Positions 42,878 through 52,393 of a stretch of DNA of 64,000 nucleotides are shown here, in pieces. The stretch is from Bermanella marisrubri (lineage in GTDB: Bacteria; Pseudomonadota; Gammaproteobacteria; Pseudomonadales; Oceanobacteraceae), in the NCBI RefSeq assembly GCF_012295615.1, contig NZ_CP051183.1, positions 1,577,001 through 1,641,000 on the forward strand, read 5' to 3'. The notes beneath the pieces were generated by a model. The model had not been told where the DNA came from, ran no database searches, and saw nothing but the letters and a program-made list of their open reading frames with translations. How positions within the stretch are numbered: the stretch's first letter is position 1; every line of letters starts with the position of its first letter. A program made the position numbers and the translations under genes.

Positions 42878-43456
42878 ATGAAAGTTTCAGACATGATAAA
42901 AATTGTATCTATTTTATCTTTGGTGTGGGTGCTTGCCGCATGTACTGCACCAGGTCCGCAATCTATTGATCTATCGCCTAGCTACGAGTTTGCCAAGTTA
43001 GATGGTGTCAAGATACCAATCGAATTGGTTATTGTGGATGAGCGTGAAGATACAAATATTATAGGATATCGTCGTGCTCGCAATGATGCGCCTATTAGTT
43101 TAAACGTATCCTTAGCATCTACTCTTGGTCAATCCATACAGGAAGCTATGCAGCAGCAGGGCATAGTTATGTCAAAGGGTCCAGAACCGCTAACGCAAGT
43201 GAAAGTGATCGTAAATGAGTTTCGCTATTGGTCGCCAAATGAAGATTGGGTCAGCGAAGTGAATCTTAACGCTACGGTAACGGTTGAAATCAAGCGCGGC
43301 AAAACCAGCCTAGAAAAAAAGTTTTCGGCGGAGAAAAAGCAGGAGGTCGCAACCGCGCCAAATGCTAAATACAATCAAAAGTTGGCGGATGAGCTTTTAG
43401 TGAACCTGATTGAAAGTATATTCAGCAATAACGAAATCGTTAATTTCTTAAAGTAG
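42878..43456 (+). CDS. YajG family lipoprotein
   Basis: A 192-aa lipoprotein with a signal peptide ending LAAC (Cys22). The body follows the YajG pattern of a small beta-rich domain with VIVDEREDTNIIGYRRARND and ASTLGQSIQEAMQQQGI (about 87-103). E. coli yajG encodes an uncharacterised outer-membrane lipoprotein. The next gene (DUF599) starts 7 bases later, so they are coupled. Confidence 0.8.
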   Translation: MKVSDMIKIVSILSLVWVLAACTAPGPQSIDLSPSYEFAKLDGVKIPIELVIVDEREDTNIIGYRRARNDAPISLNVSLASTLGQSIQEAMQQQGIVMSKGPEPLTQVKVIVNEFRYWSPNEDWVSEVNLNATVTVEIKRGKTSLEKKFSAEKKQEVATAPNAKYNQKLADELLVNLIESIFSNNEIVNFLK

Positions 43457-43463
43457 GATGTCA

Positions 43464-44186
43464 ATGAGTCTAGAGTTTGTGCTCAATCATCCTATTTGGG
43501 ACTATTTGGTCGTACCTTATCTTCTTGTTTTATGGATGGGGTATGGTTACTTCTCGAAATACATGGCGAAACGCACATATTGCCTTGCGTCAATATTAAG
43601 TATTCATCGTGTTTGGTGGATGCAGCGCATGTTATTACGTGAAAATCGCGTGGCTGACAGTGCGCTCCTCGCTAACCTCGAGCGCAATGTCAATTTCTTT
43701 GCTTCGACCACCATGATCATTATAGCTGCATTGTTAACCGCACTGACATCGGCTTGGCAATGGCAGTTTATGCAGCAGTATGAAGGCCCAGTATCAAATC
43801 AATACAAGGTGTTATTGTTGCTTGTGATTATGGTTTACGCATTCTTTAGTTTTACTTGGTCGCTTCGCCAATACGGTTTTGGCAGTGTGTTAATGGGGGC
43901 AGCTCCGGATCCAGAGCAAGATGAGTTTAATGCTACTCAACGCAAAGAATATGCATATTCAACAGCTAAAGTATTGGACCAAGCGGCGCATAGTTTTAAT
44001 TATGGTCTGCGGGCTTATTACTACGCATTAGCGTCCATTGCTTGGTTTATTCATCCTTTGATATTTATCGGAGCAACAACTTGGGTTGTGGTGGTTTTAT
44101 ATCGACGTGAGTTCAAGTCAAAGCCCGTAAAAGTGATGGCAATGGATGTGGATATTTTAAAAGAAAGTACAAATTTAAAACCGTAA
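43464..44186 (+). CDS. DUF599 membrane protein
   Basis: A 240-aa integral membrane protein with four hydrophobic segments (about 12-28, 70-92, 113-132 and 190-212). DUF599 marks are WMQRMLLRENRVADSALLANLERNVNFFASTTMII (about 52-87, seen in parts) and SFNYGLRAYYYALASIAWFIHP (about 172-193, in parts). Start chosen at the second ATG, which has AGGA at the proper spacing; an ATG six bases upstream is also in frame. Function of the family is unknown. Confidence 0.85.
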   Translation: MSLEFVLNHPIWDYLVVPYLLVLWMGYGYFSKYMAKRTYCLASILSIHRVWWMQRMLLRENRVADSALLANLERNVNFFASTTMIIIAALLTALTSAWQWQFMQQYEGPVSNQYKVLLLLVIMVYAFFSFTWSLRQYGFGSVLMGAAPDPEQDEFNATQRKEYAYSTAKVLDQAAHSFNYGLRAYYYALASIAWFIHPLIFIGATTWVVVVLYRREFKSKPVKVMAMDVDILKESTNLKP

Positions 44187-44310
44187 TAAGAAGGCTATCC
44201 TGCTTCTTTAGACCTTAACTAACATGGTGGATGAGTAGTAAAACTCAAGAGAGAGGATAGTATTTGAGCGCGATAAGCAGATCTGGTTTACATAGAAATG
44301 TTAGAAATTT

Positions 44311-44343
44311 AAAAAGGGCTCTTTATAGAAAGAGCCCTTTTTT
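44311..44343. terminator. Bidirectional intrinsic terminator
   Basis: The perfect stem AAAAAGGGCTCTTT / AAAGAGCCCTTTTT has a 4-nt loop. It has A residues on the left and T residues on the right. It lies between the convergent DUF599 and prc genes and can serve both. Confidence 0.9.
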
Positions 44344-44346
44344 GTT

Positions 44347-46389
44347 TTAAGACGTAAGTTTTACGTAATCTAGAAGAATTTGGCCGCCTTCTTCAAGTAG
44401 GGCGTCAGCGGTAGTGTTGCCTTCCTCCTCATCTTCTTCCGTTACGTCTTCCTCATCATCACTAATGTCTTTTAATGGCTCCATGCCTTTCGCAACGCGG
44501 CGCTCGTTCTCAAGCTTTAAACGTTTTTCCTTGGTAGCTTCGCGCTCTTGGTCACGCGTTTTTAAGTTAAGCGATACTACCGTGTCATTGCGCAGTTCCT
44601 CTAAAAACTCTGTCTGTTTGTTTAAATAGATAAAGTCAGGGTTATTTGCAATGCGCTTGCTGTGCTTGGATTTAAGCTCATCAAGTAATGGGTTTATTGC
44701 GGTAAAGGTTTTGTATTTACTTGGTTTGATCTTATCCCAAGGTAAAGCCTCCTCTAGGGCGCTTTCACCAATTTTGTCGACATCATATATTTCAGGGAAG
44801 TTAATATCAGGGATAACGCCACGATGTTGCGTACTTTCACCGCTAATTCGGTAGAACTTCGCGTTGGTAACTTTCATTTGTCCGCGGAAAAGGGGGATCA
44901 GTGTTTGTACTGTTCCTTTACCAAAGGTTTGGCTACCTAATACGAGTCCACGACCATAATCTTGAATGGCGCCTGCAAAGATTTCTGAAGCGCTTGCGCT
45001 CAAACGATTTGTCAGTACAACTAGTGGGCCGTCATATAGCACATCAGGATCTTGATCGCTTAGAACGTGGGTCATGCCGCGAGTATTGCGAATCTGTACA
45101 GTGGGCCCTTGAGGAATAAATAGACCGACTAGATCGCGAACCTCTGACAATGAACCGCCGCCGTTATTGCGAAGGTCAATCACCAAGCCTTCAATACCTT
45201 CTTTCTTAAGTTCTTTAATTAGGTTGGCGGTATCACGAGTTGTGCTGCGGTAGTTAGGGTCATTCGCATTTTTAGCTTCGAAGTCTGAGTAGAATGCTGG
45301 AATGTCGATCACGCCAATATTGTGCTTTTTACCGTCTCTTTCGACTTTGATGATTTCTTTTTGAGCAGCACGATCTTCTAGTTTTACTTCGTCACGGGTG
45401 ATAGAGATAATTTTATGTTTCTCTGTTTGGCCGCTGCCTGTGATAATTTCTAGGCGGACAATACTGTCTTTAGGGCCGCGAATACGATCAACCACTTCAT
45501 CTAATCGCCAACCAATTACGTCTTCCATTGGGCCTTCGTCTTGAGCGACGCCAATAATTTTGTCGCTCGGCTTAAGTTCGCCCGCTTTGTCAGCAGGGCC
45601 GCCCGTCACGAGACGCTCAACTATGGTGTTTTCGTTTTCGCTACGAAGTACCGCACCGATACCTTGCAGTGATAAACTCATATTAATGTTGAAATTCTCG
45701 CTGTTGCGCGGCGACATGTATTGCGTATGTGGGTCAAATGTATGAGTAACAGCATTCATGTAGCTTTGAAATGCGTCTTCAGAGTTGATTTGTTCTATCC
45801 GGCTTAGCTGGCTTGTGTAGCGGCGCTCAAGCAAATCAATGATGTCCTTGTCTTCTTTGCCTGCGAGTTTCAAATTAAGTATGGTGTTTTTAATGCGTTT
45901 GCGCCAAAGGTCATCAAGCTCGGCCGTGGACGCCGCCCAAGGCGCATTTTCTCGGTCAAGGTCCAGAGATTCGTCTTTGTCAAAGTTAAACTGTTTCATG
46001 CCGCCTTTTAATAGATTGATGGCGTAGTTCAGGCGTTCTATCGCACGGTCTTGATAGCGATTATAGATTTCAAAACCAGGTTTTAAATCATTGGTTTTGA
46101 TTGAATCATCTAGCTTTGTTTTGTATTTGAGGAACTCGTTAATATCTGCCTGAGTGAAATAGGAACGGGTATTGTCGAGAATTTTTAAATAACGATCGAA
46201 AACCTTCTGAGAAAACTCATCATTTAAATATTTTCGGGAGTAGTGATGTTGATAAAGGTGATGTACCACAGCACGGTTGGTTAAAGCATGTTCAGGCTTG
46301 GGCTCTAGGTTGGCGGCAAACAGGTTGCTTGATAAGAGGCCACTGAACAGAACGATGGCTAGTCCATGGATCTTTTTATTTTGAAACAT
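44347..46389 (-). CDS. prc: Carboxy-terminal (tail-specific) protease Prc
   Basis: Prc (Tsp) degrades periplasmic proteins with non-polar C-termini and processes PBP3; it acts with the lipoprotein NlpI. I start at MFQNKKIHGLAIVLFSGLL, giving 680 aa with a signal peptide ending LFA, close to the E. coli length of 682. Domains: an N-terminal helical region, a PDZ domain (about 225-310, with LSLQGIGAVLRS), and an S41 protease domain with the catalytic Ser in NRLSASASEIFAGAI and Lys in GSQTFGKGTVQT. The C-terminal part is acidic (a D/E run near 660). Confidence 0.96.
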   Translation of the reverse strand: MFQNKKIHGLAIVLFSGLLSSNLFAANLEPKPEHALTNRAVVHHLYQHHYSRKYLNDEFSQKVFDRYLKILDNTRSYFTQADINEFLKYKTKLDDSIKTNDLKPGFEIYNRYQDRAIERLNYAINLLKGGMKQFNFDKDESLDLDRENAPWAASTAELDDLWRKRIKNTILNLKLAGKEDKDIIDLLERRYTSQLSRIEQINSEDAFQSYMNAVTHTFDPHTQYMSPRNSENFNINMSLSLQGIGAVLRSENENTIVERLVTGGPADKAGELKPSDKIIGVAQDEGPMEDVIGWRLDEVVDRIRGPKDSIVRLEIITGSGQTEKHKIISITRDEVKLEDRAAQKEIIKVERDGKKHNIGVIDIPAFYSDFEAKNANDPNYRSTTRDTANLIKELKKEGIEGLVIDLRNNGGGSLSEVRDLVGLFIPQGPTVQIRNTRGMTHVLSDQDPDVLYDGPLVVLTNRLSASASEIFAGAIQDYGRGLVLGSQTFGKGTVQTLIPLFRGQMKVTNAKFYRISGESTQHRGVIPDINFPEIYDVDKIGESALEEALPWDKIKPSKYKTFTAINPLLDELKSKHSKRIANNPDFIYLNKQTEFLEELRNDTVVSLNLKTRDQEREATKEKRLKLENERRVAKGMEPLKDISDDEEDVTEEDEEEGNTTADALLEEGGQILLDYVKLTS

Positions 46390-46538
46390 TAAATCGGGTT
46401 TCCTTAACTCGCCGGAAAAATTTACAACCACACAAGTATTTATAGCATTATCCGCTGTGAAAAGCGGCAAATATGGCACAATCTATCTATTATTAATGCC
46501 ATAATAGCCTAAGCAATCATAACTTTCATGTGGGTTAC

Positions 46539-46946
46539 ATGCGAATCAAACTGCAAATACCAAACACTAAGCTTTTGAGTACGGAAATCCAAGTTCGTTC
46601 CACGGATATGAATTATGCAAACCACTTGGGCAATGATCGTATTCTCGCTTATGCTCAAGAGCTTCGTAGCGCTTGGTTTTCGTTACTAGGATTTTCTGAG
46701 CTGGATATAGACGGCTGCAATATAGTGCTAGCTGATGCGGCTATTCAGTTTCAAGCAGAAGCTTTTGCTGGCGAGGTGCTAACTGGCGTTTTATTCCTCG
46801 GAGAGCAAAACAAGTATGGCTTTGACTTGTACTATCAATTTACAAACCAGTCTGGCGAATCTGTTGCAACAGCAAAGACAGCTGTTTTGTTTAGAGGTCC
46901 CTCTGGCTTATGCGCGCCACCAGATTCTTTTTTGAATAAGCTATAA
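46539..46946 (+). CDS. Hotdog-fold acyl-CoA thioesterase (4HBT family)
   Basis: A 135-aa soluble hotdog protein of the YbgC/4HBT type. The active-site region VRSTDMNYANHLGND (about 18-32, Asp-Asn-His-Gly arrangement) and the helix RILAYAQELRSAWF are characteristic. It probably hydrolyses acyl-CoA; the substrate cannot be inferred. An in-frame GTG nine bases upstream is a weaker start. Confidence 0.85.
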   Translation: MRIKLQIPNTKLLSTEIQVRSTDMNYANHLGNDRILAYAQELRSAWFSLLGFSELDIDGCNIVLADAAIQFQAEAFAGEVLTGVLFLGEQNKYGFDLYYQFTNQSGESVATAKTAVLFRGPSGLCAPPDSFLNKL

Positions 46947-46950
46947 ACAG

Positions 46951-46989
46951 ATAAAAAAAGCCCATCGACTAAATTAGTCTCTGGGCTTT
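46951..46989 (-). terminator. Intrinsic terminator for the acyl-CoA carboxylase gene
   Basis: The hairpin has outer arms AAAGCCCA/TGGGCTTT and inner arms GACTA/TAGTC. On the minus strand it ends in a run of seven T residues (complement of 46953-46959), 18 bases past the carboxylase stop. On the plus strand only TTT follows, so it is weaker in that direction. Confidence 0.8.
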
Positions 46990-47007
46990 AGGCTATTTAA
47001 GATCTGG

Positions 47008-50000
47008 CTAGTGTGTAACCGGTCGAATTACAAAAAGTAAATCACCTTGGTTAACTTGCTGACCATCACTATTTTGGATGCGTACCACTTGATAGTTTTG
47101 TTCTGTGTCATACAGTTTACTACCTTGGTTGTTAAATGAACGCAGTGTCAGTGGACTGAACATTTTCATTGCCTCCATCAAACATAGCGTCTGATTGGTG
47201 GAGATAACGTCTCCTTCTTTGATATACGAGGGTTCGCTAGGCGATGGGGCAGAGTAGTAAATAGAGCTACTAGGTGCCAATACTTTTAGTTCAGACGAGC
47301 CATCAATCTTCAGTGCATCAACAGTAAGTGCAGCACTGGCTGCACCTGCACTGGCATCAATTTCTTCAATTAACGCGGTTTGATCAATGCGCTGCAGGAA
47401 TTGTGGCAAGTAGTTTGTGTCATACACCCCTTTCACAAACACGTCATCTGCGAGAATGCGCTTAAGTAGTGGGATATTTGTACTTACGCCTTCGATTACT
47501 ACATCATCAAGATAAGCGAGCAGTTTCTTGATGGTATCGTTACGGTCTTTACCGTAGCAAATCAGCTGAACAACCATGCTGTCGTAGAAAGGCGTCACCT
47601 CTTTATTTTCATCAATTGCTTTGATGATTTGAATGTGGCCCGCTTCCGGTAGGTTGAATGCCGTAATCTTGCCCGCGTTCGGTACGAAAGTAACGTCATC
47701 ACCGCTTTGACGCGCCTTCTCTGCGTTAATACGCAGTTCCATAGCGTAGCCTTTTTCTTTAAATGTCAGCTTTTCAATATTGCCACCGCTGGCAATGTTA
47801 AATTGCTCAGACACAATATCGACGCCAGTTACTAATTCAGTAACAGGGTGTTCTACTTGTAAACGAGTGTTCATTTCCATGAAGTAAACATCATTTGCGT
47901 CTAGGTCATAGATGAATTCCACTGTGCCCGCGCCAACATAATCAACAGCGTCTGCAAGCTTACGTGCATAATCGTAAACTTTTTTCTCGAGAGTATCGGG
48001 CAGCGTAACGGAACCCGATTCTTCAATAATTTTTTGGTTGTTGCGCTGCACAGAGCAGTCGCGCAAGCCAAGTACTTTACAGTTGCCATGGCCATCGCGA
48101 AGAACCTGTACCTCTATATGACGTAATGAGGTAACAAATTTCTCTAGATAAACATCACCGTTACCGAAAGCGCTACGTGCTTCGGTGGAAATCTGGTGGA
48201 ATAGTTCGTGAATTTCGCCCGGTTCACGCACGACTTGGATGCCTTTACCGCCACCACCGTGGACCGCCTTCAATAGTACAGGGTAGCCAATTTTATCAGC
48301 TACCTTCGCGGCTTTAGCCGAGGTGGTGACGATACCGTGGCTGCCTGGCACAACCGGTACATCAACACTGATGGCGGTATTGATCGCGTTGGATTTGTTA
48401 CCCATTGTTTCCATTGAGCTAACGCGGGGGCCAATAAAGTTGATGTTATTGTTTTCACAGAAAGCTGCGAATTGAGCACTTTCAGATAGGAAACCGATTC
48501 CTGGGTGTAGGCCATCTACTTTTTCTAGTTGTGCAATACGAATAACACTTTGTGCGTTCAAATAACTTTCGTCTGGTGTATTTCCGCCAATACACACTAG
48601 GCGATCCTTACTGCTCAAACGATCAGCCGCTGTGCTGTTCATATCTGGGTCTGATTGGACTAGGACAACACTGATATTGTTGTCTTGAGCTTTTTTCACG
48701 AGTTTGTCAGCTGTACAGCCGCGAGCATGAATAAGTACTTTCTTGACAGGATTGAATAGCTTTTTGTTCAATCCTTCATTTTGTTCTTGAGGTTTTGCTT
48801 TTGCTGGAGTCACATAACCTTTCAAGATGCGTTGCAGTACTTCATTGACGGTTTTGTGTGCAACTGGGATAGCAGGGTCGATCGCACGCAGGCGAGAGTC
48901 CAAATCTTCAACGAATGGATGCTTAACGAGGTCTGCCATGGCGCCTTGGTTATTCGACAAATAGTTCGACAGTGTTGACGTGGAAGGCAGGTAAGACGGC
49001 ACAACAATTTGTCCAGCGAATGGCATATTTGTGCCAGAGAAATAAAATGTTTGCACCATTGGGTGTGTAACGAAACTGGCCTGAGCACCACCTGTACAGT
49101 CACCATAACCAAAGACAACCACGGGTAAATCATTATCGCGTACGAAGCGAGTTATGCGGTCGTTTACAATCGGCATGGAGAAAAGGGCAGAGGCGCCTTC
49201 TTTTGTTTGCATTCCACCTGAGGATACAAAGCAAACAATTGGATAATTGTGGCGAGCACATTCAACCAATAGCTTACAGAATTTCTCTGCACTAGCCATG
49301 TCGAAGGCGCCAGCTTGGAAATCCAAGTTGGAAATAAGAGTGCCCACTCGACGACTTTCATCGCCAATAGTAATAGTACCGAAGCCTGTCACCACGCCAC
49401 ATGGGGTTTGATCATTGCTTAACGCTTTTTCGATAGAGCTGCGGAAACCAGGGAAATTAACCGGATCTGCAGTAATAAGATGCTCATTGATTTCTTCAAA
49501 GTCGTGGAAGAATTGATCAATGATGGCCTGCACTGAGGTTGTCTTTTGGCGTTTGACATCGTCCAAAACGTCTTGAATCAACAAATCAAAGTAGGCGATT
49601 GTCAAGCGGTTCCAGAAGTCCTTTTTACGACCTATGCTGTAAGGATTAATTCGACCATTATATTCTTTGCCGTCTTTCGCTTGGTAGTATTCGGGTAGTA
49701 ACTTTTCGAAGAAGAATGTCACGATAACAAAGAGCGTATCACTCAGCCGAGGGAAGCTGTGCTTTTTCCATTCTTCAACTTGTTTTAAGAATTCGGCTTT
49801 GCTGTTGGAGTTAATGAAATATTGGAACCAATTGGCGAACTCTTCATGGTGGTCATCTGCAATACTGAGTTTGTTGGCATGCTCCAGACCACCTTCAAGC
49901 AATTGTTTTACAGCGTTTACAGATAAGCTATGGGTTTCTTTAGCTTCTTTTGCAACCGTCACAAGATTCGCAATAACATAGTCATAGAGGCTGCCAAACA

Positions 50001-51873
50001 TGATGAGATTTTGGCAGATGCCTATGAAGTCGGTGCGTAAATCGTCCATGAGTATCGCATCCAAGACATTGGCATCTTGATTGTTGTCTTCTAGAATTTC
50101 GTCGGTCTTAATGGATATATAAGGTGCCAGCGCGTCCTCGATAATCCGACGATTCGCTTCCATATAGCTTGCTGCTACATTGTGCACTAATTGCTGCGTT
50201 ACTTCCTTCAGCTTAATTTCACCATACACACTCTCCGGAATGGGCTCTTGACTGATGATTCGATTGAATGCCTCGGTCAGGCCAGAAGTGAGATCGGCAC
50301 TTGTTTCTTTTTCATTTGTATAATCTGCAAGCAATGCTTGAGTATCGTAATCAAGTGACTGATGTATAAATGTTGCTAAAGGATGCTCGCCTTTTTTAAT
50401 AAATCCAATAATCGCTTGGGCATCGGTCAGGTCTTTTCGTTTAATGAGGAATCGACTTTCTTCGTAGTTAGAGAGGTAATCAATTAGCTCTTTAAAATTA
50501 ACCGACGCATCTGCTTTCCAGCGATTAAATAGATATAAGCCCAAAGCAAAGCTCAGCTCTTGCTTGGCTTTGATGTAGTTATCTTCCGGTTCACCAAAAA
50601 ATAGCTTGGAAATAGAGCCGCGTTCTTCATCGCGTTCTTTGAACTTCTGACAATAGTTTTTCCATAACTTGTTGAGTTCATCGTCGTAACGCAATTGATC
50701 AGGTGCTTGAAGCCATTGTTGGAAATTTTTCCGCTTCTCTTCAGCAATACGCTCGTTAAGCTTACCTTTGGGGATTTCAACTTCGGCAAGGCGACTGTAA
50801 GCACCTTTCGTTTTAGAAGAAATTCGTGAGCGCAAGGTTAGATAGCGCATATAACGATAGGTCATGCGGAAAAGATTGTGATGTTCCGTCGGACTACTCG
50901 CTAATACTAGGCTTGAAGTACGCTCTATGGCAGACAATTTGTCTGAGGGATTTAGGAAGCGCTCAACACTGCGTTTGTAGTGGTCAAATAGGTATGGATT
51001 CTCTTTCGCGAAATTAAGTACGCTCGTCTCAATTCCACTAATGCTTGATGTGATAGCCTTCAGCAGGTTCTGTACTTTGTCGATGCGGTCACTAGGTGCA
51101 TAATCAATAATGCCGTCGATAGCATGCTTTTCTAGTAATTCATAAGCTGAAACACCCACGTATTTCGCGCATTCTTGCCATGACAAATTGTACTTACGAG
51201 CGATGCTGGCCAAGCCTTGCGGTTGGATGGTGTTGAAAATGCCATCACGTACACTTAGCAAAATATTTGTGGCAGCAAGCGGAATCGCGCCACCAGAGTA
51301 ACCTGCACCTAATATGACACCAACTGTTGGCACATCAGTATTGGTCATTTCCGCGATGAGATGGGAGATGCTATGGGCTTGATTGTTTAAGTTAGCTTCT
51401 TCGCTGGCGTCTGCTCCTGGAGTATCGATAAACGTCACGATTGGAATGGCATGACGTGAGAATTGATGCACTGCTTTGATTGCTTGTTTATGGTGTTCCG
51501 GTAGCCAAGCGCCGTTACGTTCTGCGCGGTTTTGACAAATAAAACCCACGCGCCGATATTGCTTACCAAAAGGCAGCTCTACTTCGGCTACATAAAGTGG
51601 TCCCCATTCTTGTTCGCTAATAAACCGATGGGTTAGCTTGTGTAATAGTTGTCGAGCGTTCAAGCGAGTACTCGATTCACTTGGACTGACTACTTCTTGA
51701 ATATATTCGTCGATTCCAAGGGAACGCAAATTTTCGCGAGTCTCTTCTATTTTATCTGGACTCACGAGGCCTGAGATGGAATTGGCTTTACCGTCTTGCT
51801 CTGGAAACAGGGAAAAGTCTTGGCTGAGTTTTTCAGCTATTTGGAATAATTGATCAGTATCGTATTGCGACAT
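47008..51873 (-). CDS. Single-chain acyl-CoA carboxylase (CT-alpha, linker, CT-beta, biotin carboxylase, biotin carrier)
   Basis: A 1621-aa enzyme that should carboxylate acetyl- or propionyl-CoA. Domains in order: carboxyltransferase alpha-like (about 90-270; ILGAGYSGGAIPLAA and FNTIQPQGLASI recall AccA), an unrecognised helical linker (about 270-790), carboxyltransferase beta-like (about 800-1020; SSGGMQTKEGASALF and GYGDCTGGAQASF, no zinc ribbon), biotin carboxylase (about 1035-1500; HPGIGFLSESAQFA, KAVHGGGGKGIQVV, EMNTRLQVEHPVTE), and a biotin carrier with EAMKM (Lys about 1570). The CT halves come first, alpha before beta, unlike the BC-BCCP-CT order of eukaryotic ACC and unlike the separate accABCD subunits usual in gammaproteobacteria. 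It stands alone with its own terminator. The substrate is not certain. Confidence 0.93.
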   Translation of the reverse strand: MSQYDTDQLFQIAEKLSQDFSLFPEQDGKANSISGLVSPDKIEETRENLRSLGIDEYIQEVVSPSESSTRLNARQLLHKLTHRFISEQEWGPLYVAEVELPFGKQYRRVGFICQNRAERNGAWLPEHHKQAIKAVHQFSRHAIPIVTFIDTPGADASEEANLNNQAHSISHLIAEMTNTDVPTVGVILGAGYSGGAIPLAATNILLSVRDGIFNTIQPQGLASIARKYNLSWQECAKYVGVSAYELLEKHAIDGIIDYAPSDRIDKVQNLLKAITSSISGIETSVLNFAKENPYLFDHYKRSVERFLNPSDKLSAIERTSSLVLASSPTEHHNLFRMTYRYMRYLTLRSRISSKTKGAYSRLAEVEIPKGKLNERIAEEKRKNFQQWLQAPDQLRYDDELNKLWKNYCQKFKERDEERGSISKLFFGEPEDNYIKAKQELSFALGLYLFNRWKADASVNFKELIDYLSNYEESRFLIKRKDLTDAQAIIGFIKKGEHPLATFIHQSLDYDTQALLADYTNEKETSADLTSGLTEAFNRIISQEPIPESVYGEIKLKEVTQQLVHNVAASYMEANRRIIEDALAPYISIKTDEILEDNNQDANVLDAILMDDLRTDFIGICQNLIMFGSLYDYVIANLVTVAKEAKETHSLSVNAVKQLLEGGLEHANKLSIADDHHEEFANWFQYFINSNSKAEFLKQVEEWKKHSFPRLSDTLFVIVTFFFEKLLPEYYQAKDGKEYNGRINPYSIGRKKDFWNRLTIAYFDLLIQDVLDDVKRQKTTSVQAIIDQFFHDFEEINEHLITADPVNFPGFRSSIEKALSNDQTPCGVVTGFGTITIGDESRRVGTLISNLDFQAGAFDMASAEKFCKLLVECARHNYPIVCFVSSGGMQTKEGASALFSMPIVNDRITRFVRDNDLPVVVFGYGDCTGGAQASFVTHPMVQTFYFSGTNMPFAGQIVVPSYLPSTSTLSNYLSNNQGAMADLVKHPFVEDLDSRLRAIDPAIPVAHKTVNEVLQRILKGYVTPAKAKPQEQNEGLNKKLFNPVKKVLIHARGCTADKLVKKAQDNNISVVLVQSDPDMNSTAADRLSSKDRLVCIGGNTPDESYLNAQSVIRIAQLEKVDGLHPGIGFLSESAQFAAFCENNNINFIGPRVSSMETMGNKSNAINTAISVDVPVVPGSHGIVTTSAKAAKVADKIGYPVLLKAVHGGGGKGIQVVREPGEIHELFHQISTEARSAFGNGDVYLEKFVTSLRHIEVQVLRDGHGNCKVLGLRDCSVQRNNQKIIEESGSVTLPDTLEKKVYDYARKLADAVDYVGAGTVEFIYDLDANDVYFMEMNTRLQVEHPVTELVTGVDIVSEQFNIASGGNIEKLTFKEKGYAMELRINAEKARQSGDDVTFVPNAGKITAFNLPEAGHIQIIKAIDENKEVTPFYDSMVVQLICYGKDRNDTIKKLLAYLDDVVIEGVSTNIPLLKRILADDVFVKGVYDTNYLPQFLQRIDQTALIEEIDASAGAASAALTVDALKIDGSSELKVLAPSSSIYYSAPSPSEPSYIKEGDVISTNQTLCLMEAMKMFSPLTLRSFNNQGSKLYDTEQNYQVVRIQNSDGQQVNQGDLLFVIRPVTH

Positions 51874-52069
51874 ATCGAATAGGCACTAGTAAAAATGGTT
51901 GACGATTAGAGCTGGCTGGTGTTCGGAGCCAAATATCAATCTGTTATAACAGACATTCTAAAGAAATACAGCAACCTAAAGCCGGAATTTTCAGCATTAG
52001 AATAAAATCTGTGAAATCCTCGGGCAAATCGTCTGAAAATCGGAATAGAAGTACCTGAAAAGAAAGGAT

Positions 52070-52098
52070 TTCGGGCTCTGTACGGCCTGTTGTATAAT
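52070..52098 (+). promoter_or_regulatory. Candidate sigma-70 promoter
   Basis: A perfect TATAAT at 52093-52098 lies 26 bases before the ATG of the next gene. The -35 region 17 bases upstream (TTCGGG) is weak. The assignment rests mainly on the -10 match. Confidence 0.45.
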
Positions 52099-52124
52099 TT
52101 GTGTTTTTGTTTTGGATAACGAAG

Positions 52125-52376
52125 ATGACGTTAATAGAGACGCGGCGCACCAATGCTATCGCCATCATGAAAGAAAACGCGCTTGACGAGATTGAGTTTG
52201 CTTTGTGCTTAGGTCGAGAGGAGTCAGAAATAGCGTCTATTTTGTCACCAAATGGCAAAAAGATTTCCGACAGTTTGGCTCGCTTAATGGAGCAGACGTT
52301 CAGTAAGCCCAAGTTGTGGCTAGATCAAGGTACCGCTGATTCTGCCTCAGGCCCGAGTTTTGATTTGTTTGGTTGA
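52125..52376 (+). CDS. Small hypothetical protein, possibly helix-turn-helix
   Basis: An 83-aa helical protein starting MTLIETRRTNAIAIMKE. A GTG start eight codons earlier would run through the promoter-to-start spacer and is less likely. The pattern FALCLGREESEIASILSPNGKKISDSLARLMEQ (about 29-61, seen in segments) could be a phage-repressor-like helix-turn-helix, but that is only a guess. It diverges from the carboxylase gene and converges on the gene at 52394. Confidence 0.55.
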   Translation: MTLIETRRTNAIAIMKENALDEIEFALCLGREESEIASILSPNGKKISDSLARLMEQTFSKPKLWLDQGTADSASGPSFDLFG

Positions 52377-52393
52377 TCCGTCGTGTATTAATT

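Noticed and set aside
52125-52376. Phage repressor or toxin-antitoxin gene
   Set aside because: The helix-turn-helix resemblance is weak and no partner gene is present.
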